From: Collimonas silvisoli | GTDB lineage: Bacteria; Pseudomonadota; Gammaproteobacteria; Burkholderiales; Burkholderiaceae_D | Length of the DNA: 38,198 nt | Direction: 5' to 3' | Assembly (NCBI RefSeq): GCF_018305005.1 | Contig: NZ_JAGQEG010000057.1 | Span: 1-38,198 of the forward strand | In this document: positions 1-8,730 of the stretch, in pieces | Layout of the letters: the number at the start of each line of letters is the position of its first letter | How positions within the stretch are numbered: position 1 is the first letter of the stretch | Translations under genes and position numbers: made by a program | Notes under the pieces: generated by a model | Told to the model about the DNA's origin: nothing | Seen by the model: the letters and a program-made list of their open reading frames with translations, nothing else | Databases searched by the model: none

Positions 1-200
1 CAAAAAGCTTCAAAACGCTTTACTTCATACGCTGGATCGTGAATGCATCGATAACCGCGTGACGTTAAGGTTTCAGCCATATCGCGACAGGATTCCATTT
101 CGTCAAGCAAAACGGCAATGGTCGCTGCGCTGTCTGGATCACTTTCCCAGAGAGCATCAAGTTCAGCTTCGGCGACAGGATGAACCTGAACATAAATCAT
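1..200 (-). CDS. RelE/ParE-like toxin, N-terminal part (cut by window edge)
   Basis: A minus-strand reading frame starts at ATG 198-200 and runs off the left edge without a stop. The visible protein begins MIYVQVHPVAEAELDALW and has about 66 residues. The pattern of a short beta strand, then HPxAExELxxLW and a helix with repeated acidic/Leu residues resembles RelE/ParE-superfamily toxins. The half that would carry catalytic residues lies outside the window. No antitoxin is visible upstream, so any partner would be downstream, beyond the edge. Toxin-first order is usual for HigBA-like pairs. The family call is from general resemblance only. Confidence 0.4.
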   Translation of the reverse strand, partial: MIYVQVHPVAEAELDALWESDPDSAATIAVLLDEMESCRDMAETLTSRGYRCIHDPAYEVKRFEAF

Positions 201-205
201 TATAT

Positions 206-221
206 ATAACTTTTAAGTTAT
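206..221. promoter_or_regulatory. AT-rich inverted repeat upstream of the toxin-like gene
   Basis: Two 7-bp arms, ATAACTT (206-212) and AAGTTAT (215-221), are separated by 2 bp, 5 bp upstream of the toxin-like start codon. Toxin-antitoxin operons are commonly autorepressed at such palindromes. The operator role is inferred. Confidence 0.35.
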
Positions 222-570
222 TGATAGGTGTTGGTCAAACAAAATGCACAGCCTGAAATGGGATGAGGGAAAGTTGTATGCCGGCACATTATCAGAAATG
301 TTACTAAATATGCTCATTATCTTTATGCACTATTCTGCCGATGGCGTGAATGCCGCTTCAACGCATTTTACGTGGTAACGGCTTTGATCGGGACTGTCTG
401 ATAATAGTCGCTACTTTCCATGGTCATGGATTAAGAATTTCATTCTGGCAATCATTCTATCACCTCAAATATACTGTATGAATAAGCAAGATGCGTGGTT
501 TACGAATTGCTGCAATAGTGTCTTTCGAGCAATGGGACAACGGCGGCGGTCGAGATGACAAATCGTCCGG
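222..570. other. Intergenic stretch with no gene recognised
   Basis: About 350 bp of mixed composition between the toxin-like gene and the tRNA-His terminator. I see no open frame with protein-like sequence, no RNA gene and no clear repeat. Confidence 0.5.
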
Positions 571-603
571 ACAAACAAAAAAGCCCATCGCAATGATGGG
601 CTT
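571..603 (-). terminator. Rho-independent terminator after tRNA-His
   Basis: A 9-bp perfect stem (581-589 with 595-603, AAGCCCATC/GATGGGCTT) has a 5-nt loop. On the minus strand it is followed by a T-rich tract (A-rich 571-582 on plus). It lies about 85 bp downstream of the tRNA-His 3' end, so it most likely ends that transcript. Confidence 0.8.
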
Positions 604-687
604 CGTTGGAAAAATCTTAAAACCGTTGGAAAATTCACTGCATGAAATCCAGTGAAACTCCTAAGTTTTTGATTTTATTGAATTATC

Positions 688-764
688 TGGGGTGGCTGAC
701 GGGACTCGAACCCGCGACAACAGGAATCACAATCCTGGACTCTACCAACTGAGCTACAGCCACC
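688..764 (-). tRNA. tRNA-His (anticodon GTG)
   Basis: The reverse complement folds as a full cloverleaf. The acceptor stem GTGGCTG/CAGCCAC carries the extra G-1 typical of tRNA-His facing discriminator C73. The anticodon loop reads ATTGTGATT, giving GTG, and the T-loop has GGTTCGAGTCC. The CCA tail is encoded (TGG at 688-690 on plus). Length is 77 nt including G-1 and CCA. Confidence 0.97.
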
Positions 765-819
765 ATTGCCTGACTACTGCAAATACTGTCGTGCTTGTTT
801 AGCACTAGGACAGCTCGCT

Positions 820-848
820 ATTATACAAAGTAACCCGCTGCCTGGCAA
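820..848 (-). promoter_or_regulatory. Sigma-70 promoter of tRNA-His
   Basis: On the minus strand a -35 box TTGCCA (843-848) and a perfect -10 TATAAT (820-825) are separated by 17 bp. The predicted transcription start is near 813, about 50 nt before the mature tRNA. The leader opens with a hairpin (786-813, stem CTGTC-GTGCT with a 3-nt bulge). Confidence 0.8.
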
Positions 849-864
849 ATCAAATAATAGCTAA

Positions 865-1731
865 TTACGAAATTCCCGTCGGCTGGGCGATTGTGGCCAC
901 TACCGACACCGGCGGATGCAGTTGCAGCAAGTTGGCAAACGTGGTCCTGAGGGCCGACTGGCTGCCGCTGGTGAAAGCATTTACCTGGCCCGTGCGCGCA
1001 GGGCCATGCAGCAGATTGTTTTCGCTCAAGACCTTGCTCAGCTGCCGGCTGACCGCAGCGCCGGTATCGATAATGGCAACCGGCTGCGCCGTCATCTCAC
1101 CGACGATTTTTTCGATCTGCGGACGGACAAAAGGGTAGTGGGTGCAGCCCAGCACCAGGGTATCCGCGCCTTGCGTTATCAGGGGCGCGATATAACGCCG
1201 CAGCAGCAGCGCGGTTTGCGCGGAACGCAATTCGCCTTTTTCAATCTGGTCCACCAGGCCGACGCAAGCCTGCAGTTCGAATTGCACGCCGCTGGCCGCG
1301 CTGATTTGCTGTTGCAGCGTAAGCAGTCGGGCGCTCAGCAGTGTGGCCCTGGTGGCCAGTACGCCGACGATTTTGCTGCGGCTTTGTGCGGCAGCCGGCT
1401 TGAGTCCGGGTTCGATGCCGATCACCGGCAACTCCGGATAAGCCGTGCGTATCGCTTTGATGGCGGCGGTGGTGGCGGTATTGCAGGCCACCACCAGCGC
1501 CTTGACGCCGCGTTGCAGCAGAAATTCGGTAACCGCCAGCGAGCGTGCGGAAATTTCCGCTTCCGATTTGTCGCCATATGGCGCGTAAGCGGAGTCGGCA
1601 AAATACAAAAGATCTTCGTGCGGCAGATCCTGATGGATATGCTGCAGCACCGACAAGCCGCCGATGCCAGAATCAAAAATGCCGATGGGCGCAACTGGCG
1701 CCATCGGCATTCCTTGGGTGTTAGCGCTCAT
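865..1731 (-). CDS. murI: Glutamate racemase
   Basis: Interconverts L- and D-glutamate, supplying D-Glu for peptidoglycan in the cytoplasm. The N-terminal GIFDSGIGGLS loop is the family signature. Both catalytic cysteines are present: Cys83 in VACNTATT and Cys196 in LGCTHYP. The 288-residue length is normal. The start is uncertain: ATG at 1731 has a weak ribosome site, while ATG at 1704 (residue 10) follows AAGGA at good spacing, so the first nine residues may not be translated. It lies 22 bp downstream of the fumarase gene on the same strand and is probably co-transcribed with it. Confidence 0.96.
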   Translation of the reverse strand: MSANTQGMPMAPVAPIGIFDSGIGGLSVLQHIHQDLPHEDLLYFADSAYAPYGDKSEAEISARSLAVTEFLLQRGVKALVVACNTATTAAIKAIRTAYPELPVIGIEPGLKPAAAQSRSKIVGVLATRATLLSARLLTLQQQISAASGVQFELQACVGLVDQIEKGELRSAQTALLLRRYIAPLITQGADTLVLGCTHYPFVRPQIEKIVGEMTAQPVAIIDTGAAVSRQLSKVLSENNLLHGPARTGQVNAFTSGSQSALRTTFANLLQLHPPVSVVATIAQPTGIS

Positions 1732-1753
1732 CTGCTAAATGAATCAAGTCGGA

Positions 1754-3301
1754 TCAGATAGTGGTCACAGGAATTTTCGACAGCGCTGCGTGCGCGATCT
1801 TTTCCTGCCATTCCTTCGGCCCGGTGTTGTGCACCGAGACGCCGTTGGAATCGACCGCCACCGTCACCGGCATGTCCTTGACGTCGAACTCATAGATCGC
1901 TTCCATGCCGAGGTCGGCAAAACCCAGCACCTGGGCCGATTTGATCGCTTTCGACACCAGGTAAGCTGCGCCGCCCACGGCCATCAGATAAGCCGATTTG
2001 TGCTTCTTGATCGACTCGATGGCGACCGGGCCGCGTTCCGATTTGCCGATCATCGAAATCAAGCCGGTTTGCTCCAGCATCATGTCGGTGAATTTATCCA
2101 TGCGGGTAGCGGTGGTAGGGCCGGCCGGGCCGACCACTTCATCGCGCACCGGATCGACCGGGCCGACGTAATAAATCACGCGATTGGTGAAATCCACCGG
2201 CAGCTTCTCGCCCTTGGCCAGCATCTCCTGGATACGCTTGTGCGCAGCATCGCGCCCGGTCAGCATCTTGCCGTTCAACAGCAGAGTCTGGCCTGGTTTC
2301 CAGGATGCGACTTCTTCCTTGGTCAGGGTGTTGAGATCAACTCGCTTGGATTTCTCGGTATCCGGCACCCAATGCACTTCCGGCCATTCCGACAGCGACG
2401 GCGGTTCCATGAATGCCGGGCCGGAGCCGTCCAGCACGAAGTGGCCGTGGCGGGTCGCCGCGCAGTTCGGGATCATCGCCACAGGCTTCGACGCCGCGTG
2501 CGTTGGATGCATCATGATCTTGACGTCGAGCACGGTAGTCAGGCCGCCCAGTCCTTGCGCGCCTATGCCCAGCGCATTAACCTTCTGGAACAGCTCGATG
2601 CGCAATTCTTCGGTTTTGTTTTGCGGGCCACGCTTGAGCAGATCGTACATGTTGATATCTTCCATCAACACTTCCTTCGCCATCAGCATGGCTTTTTCCG
2701 CGGTGCCGCCGATACCGATGCCGAGCATGCCCGGCGGACACCAGCCGGCGCCCATGGTCGGCACGGTTTTCATCACCCAGTCGACCAGCGAATCGGATGG
2801 ATTCAGCATCACGAACTTGGTCTTGTTTTCCGAGCCGCCGCCTTTGGCCGCGATCTGCACGTCGACCGTATTGCCCGGCACCACTTCCATGTGCACCACG
2901 GCTGGCGTGTTGTCCTTGGTGTTCTTGCGATCGAATTGCGGATCGGCCACGATCGATGCGCGCAGCATATTGTCCGGATTCAGATAACCGCGGCGCACGC
3001 CTTCATTGACGGCGTCGGTGATCGAACCCTTGAAGCCTTCAAAGCGCACGTCCATGCCGATTTTCAGGAAGACGTTGACGATGCCGGTGTCCTGGCAGAT
3101 CGGCCGCTTGCCTTCGGCGCACATGCGGGAGTTGGTCAGGATTTGCGCAATCGCGTCTTTCGCCGCAGGATTCTGCTCTTGCTCGTAGGCGCGCGCCAGA
3201 TGCTGGATGTAGTCGACCGGATGGTAATAGCTGATGTACTGGAGCGCAGCGGCTACCGACTCGATGAGATCTTCTTGCTTGACGGTGGTGATGGAGGTCA
3301 T
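1754..3301 (-). CDS. fumA: Class I fumarate hydratase (iron-sulfur)
   Basis: Hydrates fumarate to L-malate in the TCA cycle. The 515-residue protein matches the oxygen-sensitive [4Fe-4S] class I fumarases, not the class II FumC type. The N-terminal alpha domain has Cys61 and Cys69 (RMCAEGKRPICQDTGI), and AGWCPPGMLGIGIGG and NCAATRHG follow further on, giving the cysteines expected for the cluster. The C-terminal beta domain carries VGPAGPTTATRMD and KSERGP. It is followed by murI after 22 bp. The 197 bp upstream, to the EamA gene, should hold its promoter, but I could not fix the boxes. Confidence 0.95.
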   Translation of the reverse strand: MTSITTVKQEDLIESVAAALQYISYYHPVDYIQHLARAYEQEQNPAAKDAIAQILTNSRMCAEGKRPICQDTGIVNVFLKIGMDVRFEGFKGSITDAVNEGVRRGYLNPDNMLRASIVADPQFDRKNTKDNTPAVVHMEVVPGNTVDVQIAAKGGGSENKTKFVMLNPSDSLVDWVMKTVPTMGAGWCPPGMLGIGIGGTAEKAMLMAKEVLMEDINMYDLLKRGPQNKTEELRIELFQKVNALGIGAQGLGGLTTVLDVKIMMHPTHAASKPVAMIPNCAATRHGHFVLDGSGPAFMEPPSLSEWPEVHWVPDTEKSKRVDLNTLTKEEVASWKPGQTLLLNGKMLTGRDAAHKRIQEMLAKGEKLPVDFTNRVIYYVGPVDPVRDEVVGPAGPTTATRMDKFTDMMLEQTGLISMIGKSERGPVAIESIKKHKSAYLMAVGGAAYLVSKAIKSAQVLGFADLGMEAIYEFDVKDMPVTVAVDSNGVSVHNTGPKEWQEKIAHAALSKIPVTTI

Positions 3302-3498
3302 GGCGTTTCTTTGTAAAGATAATCGGTAAAGACTTTCGGGGAAAACACAACAATTACAGGAAAATAGTTGCGGCGGCCAATGCGCGCCGTCGGCCTGATT
3401 CAGGGGCGCAATGCGGCAAGGCGCCTACGGTTTTGTCAGGCGCGGCAGTCTGCATATTGCTCATTGGTATTGTTGGAAAGGAATAAGGCGTCGCTATT

Positions 3499-4386
3499 TT
3501 ACACTTCTTGTACGGTTTTCATGGGCTGCGGCCAGCTGGCCACCGCAATTCCGGTCAGCACCAGCGCCAGTGCCGCAAAGTGGCCCCAGCTCAGATTCTC
3601 ATGCAAAAACACCACGCCGATAAAGGCCGCCGCCAGCGGCATCAAGGCGGTGAAGATGCCGGCCACATTGGCTTGCACATGCTTGGTGCCGGTCAACCAC
3701 AGCCAGAACACGATCACGCTGGCCGCCAGCGCATACCAGACGATCAGCAGCCACATGCCGGCCGTGACCTGGCTGAAATCGTAAGACAGGGCGGCAGTCA
3801 GGCCGAACGGCAGCATCAGCAGCAAGCCGAACAAATGGCTGTAGGCGGTAATCCGCATCGGCGACAGGGTTTGCGTCAAGCGCTTGGACAACACCACATA
3901 AGTGGCTTCGCAGAGCACCGCGGCCAGAACAAACAGATTGCCCACCAGCGAGCTGTCGCCGCCATCGGTTTTGCTGAGGTTGAGTACGGCAATGCCGGTG
4001 ATCGCCAGCAGGATAGAAGCCAGCGTGCGCGGCTGCAGTTTTTCCTTGAGGATCAGGCGCGACAGAATCGCCACCGCCGCCGGCAAGGTGCTGGTGATTA
4101 CCCCGGCGGCGGTGGCGGTGGTGTGCTGGACGCCGTACAACATGCACAGCGTAAATAAAAAAGTACCGAAGAACGCCTGGCCAAACAGTGTCAGCCACTC
4201 GTGGCGCGCCAGGCGCGGCGCCGCCTTGAAAAACTGCGGCGCCATCACGATCACGGCGATCACAAAACGCAGCAGGCCGAACACCAGCACCGGCATCACG
4301 GCAATGATTGCCTTGCCGAAACCGATATTGGCACCCACCAGCATCATGGCCAGTGCCAGGTAAACATAAGATTTGGTAGGATGCAT
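3499..4386 (-). CDS. EamA-family (DMT superfamily) exporter
   Basis: Inner-membrane transporter of the drug/metabolite superfamily, probably exporting a small metabolite; the substrate cannot be told. From ATG at 4384-4386 (MHPTKSYVYLALAMMLVGAN) it has 295 residues and about ten hydrophobic segments arranged as two EamA repeats. The open frame extends upstream to 4884, but that extension is antisense to acs and is not membrane-like, so I use the inner start. The gene is divergent from acs with 138 bp between the start codons. Confidence 0.88.
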   Translation of the reverse strand: MHPTKSYVYLALAMMLVGANIGFGKAIIAVMPVLVFGLLRFVIAVIVMAPQFFKAAPRLARHEWLTLFGQAFFGTFLFTLCMLYGVQHTTATAAGVITSTLPAAVAILSRLILKEKLQPRTLASILLAITGIAVLNLSKTDGGDSSLVGNLFVLAAVLCEATYVVLSKRLTQTLSPMRITAYSHLFGLLLMLPFGLTAALSYDFSQVTAGMWLLIVWYALAASVIVFWLWLTGTKHVQANVAGIFTALMPLAAAFIGVVFLHENLSWGHFAALALVLTGIAVASWPQPMKTVQEV

Positions 4387-4524
4387 GAGCTGTCGTATTG
4401 GGCTGAATGTGCGATGATAACCGACTGAGGGCGCTCTGGTAGCGTTAGCAAAAGAATCTGTGTAAGACTTGAGTAAGTGTAAAAGTTTATGTTTAGCACT
4501 AACTATTAAAAAGCAGGAGACAGC

Positions 4525-6462
4525 ATGGCGAACATCGAAACCTTTGGTCAGGAAACCCGCATTTTTCCGGCCCCGGCAGAATTTTCCAAGACTGCAGCCA
4601 TTTCCGGCATGGACGCCTATCGCGCCCTGGTGGCCGAGGCCGAGCAGGATTATGAGGGATTCTGGGGCCGCCTGGCCCGCGAAAACCTGCAATGGCAAAC
4701 GCCTTTCACCAAGGTGCTGGACGAAGCCGACGCACCGTTCTACAAATGGTTTGACGACGGCAAGCTGAATGTCTCCTACAACTGTCTCGATATCCATTTG
4801 CACAATGGCAACGCCGATAAAGTCGCGATCATCTTTGAGACCGACAGCGGCGATGTCAGCAAGGTCACTTATCGCGAATTGCACAAAAAAGTCTGCCAGT
4901 TCGCCAATGGCCTGAAATCACTGGGCATCAAAAAGGGCGACCGGGTCGTCATCTACATGCCGATGTCGGTCGAAGGCGTGGTCGCGATGCAGGCTTGCGC
5001 CCGTATCGGCGCCACCCACTCAGTGGTGTTCGGCGGCTTCTCCGCCAAGTCGCTGCAAGAACGCATCATCGACGCCGGCGCGGTCGCCGTGCTGACCGCC
5101 GACGAACAAGCGCGCGGCGGCAAACGCCTGCCGCTCAAGGCCATCGTCGACGAAGCGCTGGCGCTGGGCGGTTGCGACAGCATCAAGAACGTGGTGGTGT
5201 ACCAGCGCACCGGCGGCGCTATCAATTTTGTTGCGGGCCGCGATTTGTGGCTGCATGAACTGGTAGTGAACCAGGCCGAGACTTGCGAACCGGAATGGGT
5301 AGACGCCGAACATCCGCTGTTCATCTTGTACACCTCCGGTTCCACCGGCACGCCAAAGGGCGTGCAGCACTCGTCCGGCGGCTATCTGCTGTGGGCGGCG
5401 CTGACCATGAAATGGGTGTTCGACATCAAGCCGGACGATGTCTACTGGTGCACCGCCGACATCGGCTGGATTACCGGCCACACCTATATCGCCTACGGCC
5501 CGACTGCCGTCGGCGCCACCCAGATCATTTTTGAAGGCGTGCCGACCTATCCCAACGCCGGCCGTTTCTGGGAGATGGTGCAAAAGCACAAAACCACTAT
5601 TTTCTACACCGCGCCGACCGCGATCCGTTCCCTGATCAAGGCTGCCGACGCCGATAAAAATGTCCATCCATCGCAATACGATTTGTCGTCGCTGCGCTTG
5701 CTGGGAACGGTCGGCGAGCCGATCAATCCGGAAGCATGGATGTGGTATCACAAGAATATCGGCGCTGAACGCTGTCCTATCGTCGATACCTTCTGGCAAA
5801 CCGAAACCGGCGGCCACATGATCTCGCCGCTGCCAGGCGCCACGCCGCTGGTGCCGGGTTCCTGCACCTTGCCCTTGCCGGGAATCCAGGCGGTGATTGT
5901 CGACGAAGCAGGGCATGAACTGCCGGACGGCCACGGCGGCATCCTGGTCGTCAAACGGCCGTGGCCATCGATGATCCGCGGCATCTGGAACAATCCGGAA
6001 CGTTTCAAGAGCGCCTATTTCCCGCCCGAATTCGGCGGCCAGCTGTACCTTGCCGGCGACGGCGCGATACGCAATAAAGACACCGGTTATTTCACCATCA
6101 CCGGCCGCATCGACGATGTGCTGAATGTCTCCGGCCATCGCATGGGCACCATGGAAATCGAGTCGGCGCTGGTCGCCAACCCGATCGTGGCCGAAGCCGC
6201 CGTGGTCGGCAAGCCGGACGAGACCACCGGCGAAGCCATCTGCGCCTTCGTGGTTCTCAAGCGCAGCCGGCCGACCGGCGATGAAGCCAAACAGATCGCC
6301 AAACCGCGTGAAATCCGCTTCGGCGACAACCTGCCGAAAACCCGTTCCGGCAAGATCATGCGCCGCCTGCTGCGGGTGCTGGCCAAGGGAGAGGAAATCA
6401 CCCAGGATGTTTCCACTTTGGAAAATCCTGCCATCCTGGAGCAGCTCAAGGAAGCTCAGTAA
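4525..6462 (+). CDS. acs: Acetate-CoA ligase with an apparent C-terminal in-frame deletion
   Basis: Activates acetate to acetyl-CoA through acetyl-AMP. The start ATG follows AGGAGA at good spacing. The adenylate-forming core is intact: [11 protein letters not shown] (P-loop-like A3), the acetate/CoA tunnel segment [25 protein letters not shown], and YLAGDGA...[13 protein letters not shown]. The catalytic Lys (about residue 610) sits in [11 protein letters not shown]. In family members I remember, a helix of the form ELRxWVxKEIGPIA lies between residues 592 and 593 of this protein. Here QIA joins KPREIRFGD directly (junction 6300/6301). The 645-residue length is about 15 short of the usual betaproteobacterial 660. 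Frame and surroundings are intact, so this looks like a clean internal deletion that could impair the mobile C-terminal domain. Confidence 0.93.
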   Translation: MANIETFGQETRIFPAPAEFSKTAAISGMDAYRALVAEAEQDYEGFWGRLARENLQWQTPFTKVLDEADAPFYKWFDDGKLNVSYNCLDIHLHNGNADKVAIIFETDSGDVSKVTYRELHKKVCQFANGLKSLGIKKGDRVVIYMPMSVEGVVAMQACARIGATHSVVFGGFSAKSLQERIIDAGAVAVLTADEQARGGKRLPLKAIVDEALALGGCDSIKNVVVYQRTGGAINFVAGRDLWLHELVVNQAETCEPEWVDAEHPLFILYTSGSTGTPKGVQHSSGGYLLWAALTMKWVFDIKPDDVYWCTADIGWITGHTYIAYGPTAVGATQIIFEGVPTYPNAGRFWEMVQKHKTTIFYTAPTAIRSLIKAADADKNVHPSQYDLSSLRLLGTVGEPINPEAWMWYHKNIGAERCPIVDTFWQTETGGHMISPLPGATPLVPGSCTLPLPGIQAVIVDEAGHELPDGHGGILVVKRPWPSMIRGIWNNPERFKSAYFPPEFGGQLYLAGDGAIRNKDTGYFTITGRIDDVLNVSGHRMGTMEIESALVANPIVAEAAVVGKPDETTGEAICAFVVLKRSRPTGDEAKQIAKPREIRFGDNLPKTRSGKIMRRLLRVLAKGEEITQDVSTLENPAILEQLKEAQ

Positions 6463-6493
6463 TCTCTTGAATAACGGCTTAAATAGGGGACGT

Positions 6494-6511
6494 AAATAGA
6501 AATTTCTATTT
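6494..6511. repeat. Perfect 18-bp palindrome between acs and tRNA-Ser
   Basis: AAATAGAAATTTCTATTT is its own reverse complement and lies 17 bp upstream of the tRNA-Ser -10 box, overlapping the expected -35 area. It could be a protein-binding site or chance AT-rich symmetry. It is not a terminator, because it has no GC stem or loop. Confidence 0.4.
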
Positions 6512-6527
6512 CTGCCGGATTTGTTGC

Positions 6528-6533
6528 TATAAT
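6528..6533 (+). promoter_or_regulatory. -10 box of tRNA-Ser promoter
   Basis: A perfect TATAAT is followed by a GC-rich discriminator (ACGCGGC), as in stable-RNA promoters under stringent control. No good -35 hexamer is visible at 16-18 bp. The predicted start is near 6540. A 9-bp hairpin (6541-6549 with 6556-6564) then begins the leader. Confidence 0.65.
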
Positions 6534-6581
6534 ACGCGGCTTCGTGAAAATCAAATTTCACGAAACGCTGTTGTAGTTGCA

Positions 6582-6672
6582 GGAGAGATGGATGAGTGGT
6601 TGAAGTCGCACGCCTGGAAAGCGTGTATAGGTTCATAGCCTATCCGGGGTTCGAATCCCCGTCTCTCCGCCA
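6582..6672 (+). tRNA. tRNA-Ser (anticodon GGA)
   Basis: A type II tRNA with a long variable arm. The acceptor stem GGAGAGA pairs with TCTCTCC. The anticodon stem CACGC/GCGTG encloses CTGGAAA (anticodon GGA). The T-loop is GGTTCGAATCC, and GCCA at the end gives discriminator G and an encoded CCA. Length is 91 nt. Confidence 0.97.
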
Positions 6673-6684
6673 GGTATTTTTGCT

Positions 6685-6710
6685 AACCCCTTGATGTTTA
6701 AGGGGTTTTT
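6685..6710 (+). terminator. Rho-independent terminator of tRNA-Ser
   Basis: An 8-bp stem AACCCCTT (6685-6692) with AAGGGGTT (6700-6707), 7-nt loop, and a T tract from 6706 on. It begins 12 bp after the tRNA. Confidence 0.9.
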
Positions 6711-6811
6711 GCTTTTCTGGCGATGCTGGTATGCCATTCGGTGTGCCATCCCTAATACGACGTGCAGCGCACGCCGCCAACTGATCGTACTTTCAGAAAA
6801 CAGGGGCAATA

Positions 6812-7275
6812 ATGAAAATATGCATAGTAGGGGCGGGCGCCATTGGCGGCTTTATCGGTGCCAAGCGGGCTGTTGCCGGTCGTGCGGAGGTAAGTGCGGT
6901 GGCAAGTGGTGCGACCTTACTCGCCTTGCAAAAAAATGGATGGCGTCTGCAGTAAGCGGATGGCTGATTCGGGCGCCGGTCCGGGCATCGGAAGATACCC
7001 AGGATCTAGGTGAGCAAGACGTGGTGATCATTGCCGTCAAAGGACCGGCCCTGTCTTCGGTAGCACAAGGAATTGCCCCTTGCTGGGACCGGACACTGTC
7101 GTTCTGCCTGCCATGAACGGCGTGCCGTGGTGGTTGGGCCAGGCGTCACCGCTTTGGGCGACGCGCCGCTTGAGAGTGTCGATCCGGACGGCTGCATCGC
7201 CGCCGCGATTCCGCAAAGTAAAGTGCTAGGCTGTGTGGTGCATGCCAGTACCTCGGTTTCTGAAGTCTTCCTCCA
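6812..7275 (+). pseudogene. 2-dehydropantoate 2-reductase-like gene, frameshifted and truncated
   Basis: Opens with ATG and a clear Rossmann motif, MKICIVGAGAIGGFIGAK, as in the ApbA/PanE family. The frame stops after GWRLQ near 6954. Protein-like sequence then continues in the frame that runs to 7116 (EDTQDLGEQDVVIIAVKGPAL), moves to a third frame (PDTVVLPAMNGVPWW), and shifts again for LESVDPDGCIAAAIPQSK and VVHASTSVSE. After that the homology-like sequence stops near 7275, where the foreign catabolic block begins. At least three shifts and loss of the C-terminal dimerisation domain mean no working enzyme. The block's insertion probably cut the gene. Confidence 0.85.
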
Positions 7276-7299
7276 TTGATATTGTTCTTGGTGCGGTGA

Positions 7300-8664
7300 T
7301 CACACGAGCAGCAGCAGCGCGACGCCGTAGACCACCGTGCCAAGCAGGAACGTCATCACGGTGAAGCCGAGCACGCGCTGCACGCCGATGCCCGCCATCG
7401 CGACGACGGGCGCGGCCCAGAACGGCTGCATCATGTTCGAAACCTGCTCGCCCATCGCGACCGCCATCGTCGTCGCCGGAACGGATGCGTGCAACGCCAC
7501 TGCGGCCGGTACGACGAACGGTCCCTGCACGGCCCAGTGACCGCCGCCGCTCGGAATGAAGAACGTCACGATCAGCGAGCAGACATAGCTCCAGAAAGGC
7601 AAGGTGTGCGCGTTCGAGATCGCGATAAAGAAATGCGAGATCACATCGGGCAGGCCGGTCGCGTCCATCATGCCCATGATGCCGCCATAGAGCGGATATT
7701 GAAGCATCATCGAGCCGGTCTGCTTGGCCGCATTCTTCACCGCGTCCGCATACGCCAGCGGATAGCCATGCAGGATCACACCCGCGATAAACATGATGAA
7801 GATCACCGCGTTCACGCCCGAAAACGCGATGTTCTGAACCTGCGCGAACACCAGAAACGCGATCCCAGCTGCGCCGATGAACGCACTGCCCAGCCACGAA
7901 TATTCGATCCAGCGCGCAAAACTCAGCTTTCCCTTGGGCTTCTCGCGTAATGGGGCGTCCGGATTCTTCTCGATATCGAGTACGACGGCATCCTCATCGC
8001 GCGGCTTGAGCAGTGCGAGAACGAAAGGCGTCGCGATCAGCATCACGATCGTCGGAACGAGGTCGAAAGTCGTGAACACGGTCGCGCTGAACGGCAGGAC
8101 CTGTCCGGTCAATTTCTGCACAACGTTCATCGCACTGCCGGGCGTCGACTGCGCAAGCGCGATCGAACTTGAGATACCGCTCGCCCACACGACCCAGCCC
8201 GAGAAGCCGGCAGCGACGATCCATGCGAAGTCGACGTGCATGCGCTTGGCTACTTCGCGCGCCAGCAAAGCGCTGATCACGAGCCCAAGGCCCCAGTTGA
8301 AAAAGGACGCAATGGCAACGAGTACGAACGTGAACGTCGCGGCTTGCACTGGCGTGCGCGCGACCGACACGAGCGCCTTGAACACGCGCTGCACGGGCGG
8401 TGCATGCGCGAACGCGTGGCCGGTCACGAGGACGAGCGTGATCTGGAACGCGAACGTGAGAATGTCGAAGAAGCCCTTATACCAGCCGCCGACCAGACGT
8501 CCGAACGACGCATGCGGAGCGAAGAGCGTGGACAGGACGGCGACGATCGCCGTGATCAGGATCGCGAGGACGAAGGGATCGGGAATGGTGCGTTCGAAAA
8601 GGCTGATCGTCGCTTCGGTGAAGCGCGTCTTGCGCACGGGGGCGGATGCAGCAGTGGCTTTCAT
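7300..8664 (-). CDS. Short-chain fatty acid transporter, AtoE family
   Basis: A 454-residue, very hydrophobic inner-membrane protein with 10 or more segments, matching the AtoE/SCFA transporter family by its opening (RFTEATISLFERTIPDPFVL) and by NWGLGLVISALLAREVAKR and PSGGGHWAVQGPF. Members carry short-chain fatty or keto acids across the membrane. It is last in the four-gene minus-strand operon, 66 bp after the lactonase-like gene, and likely imports the operon's substrate. Codon use is strongly GC3-rich, like the rest of the 7.3-12.7 kb block and unlike murI-acs. Confidence 0.9.
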   Translation of the reverse strand: MKATAASAPVRKTRFTEATISLFERTIPDPFVLAILITAIVAVLSTLFAPHASFGRLVGGWYKGFFDILTFAFQITLVLVTGHAFAHAPPVQRVFKALVSVARTPVQAATFTFVLVAIASFFNWGLGLVISALLAREVAKRMHVDFAWIVAAGFSGWVVWASGISSSIALAQSTPGSAMNVVQKLTGQVLPFSATVFTTFDLVPTIVMLIATPFVLALLKPRDEDAVVLDIEKNPDAPLREKPKGKLSFARWIEYSWLGSAFIGAAGIAFLVFAQVQNIAFSGVNAVIFIMFIAGVILHGYPLAYADAVKNAAKQTGSMMLQYPLYGGIMGMMDATGLPDVISHFFIAISNAHTLPFWSYVCSLIVTFFIPSGGGHWAVQGPFVVPAAVALHASVPATTMAVAMGEQVSNMMQPFWAAPVVAMAGIGVQRVLGFTVMTFLLGTVVYGVALLLLV

Positions 8665-8730
8665 GGTGTGTCTCCGGGTATTAGGTATGTCCCACGCATT
8701 CTTTGGGCGTTCGGGTCGGCGATGTCGCGT

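Noticed and set aside
1739-3316. Long open frame (525 codons) on the plus strand opposite the fumarase gene
   Set aside because: Antisense shadow of a GC-rich gene; composition is His/Arg/Asp-rich with no fold-like pattern, while the minus strand gives an unmistakable fumarase.
4387-4884. N-terminal extension of the EamA exporter frame
   Set aside because: Runs antisense through the acs start and is not membrane-like; the exporter's normal N terminus begins at 4386.
5020-6636. Long open frame (538 codons) on the minus strand opposite acs
   Set aside because: Shadow of acs; rich in His, Arg and Gln and without recognisable motifs. It also crosses the tRNA-Ser.
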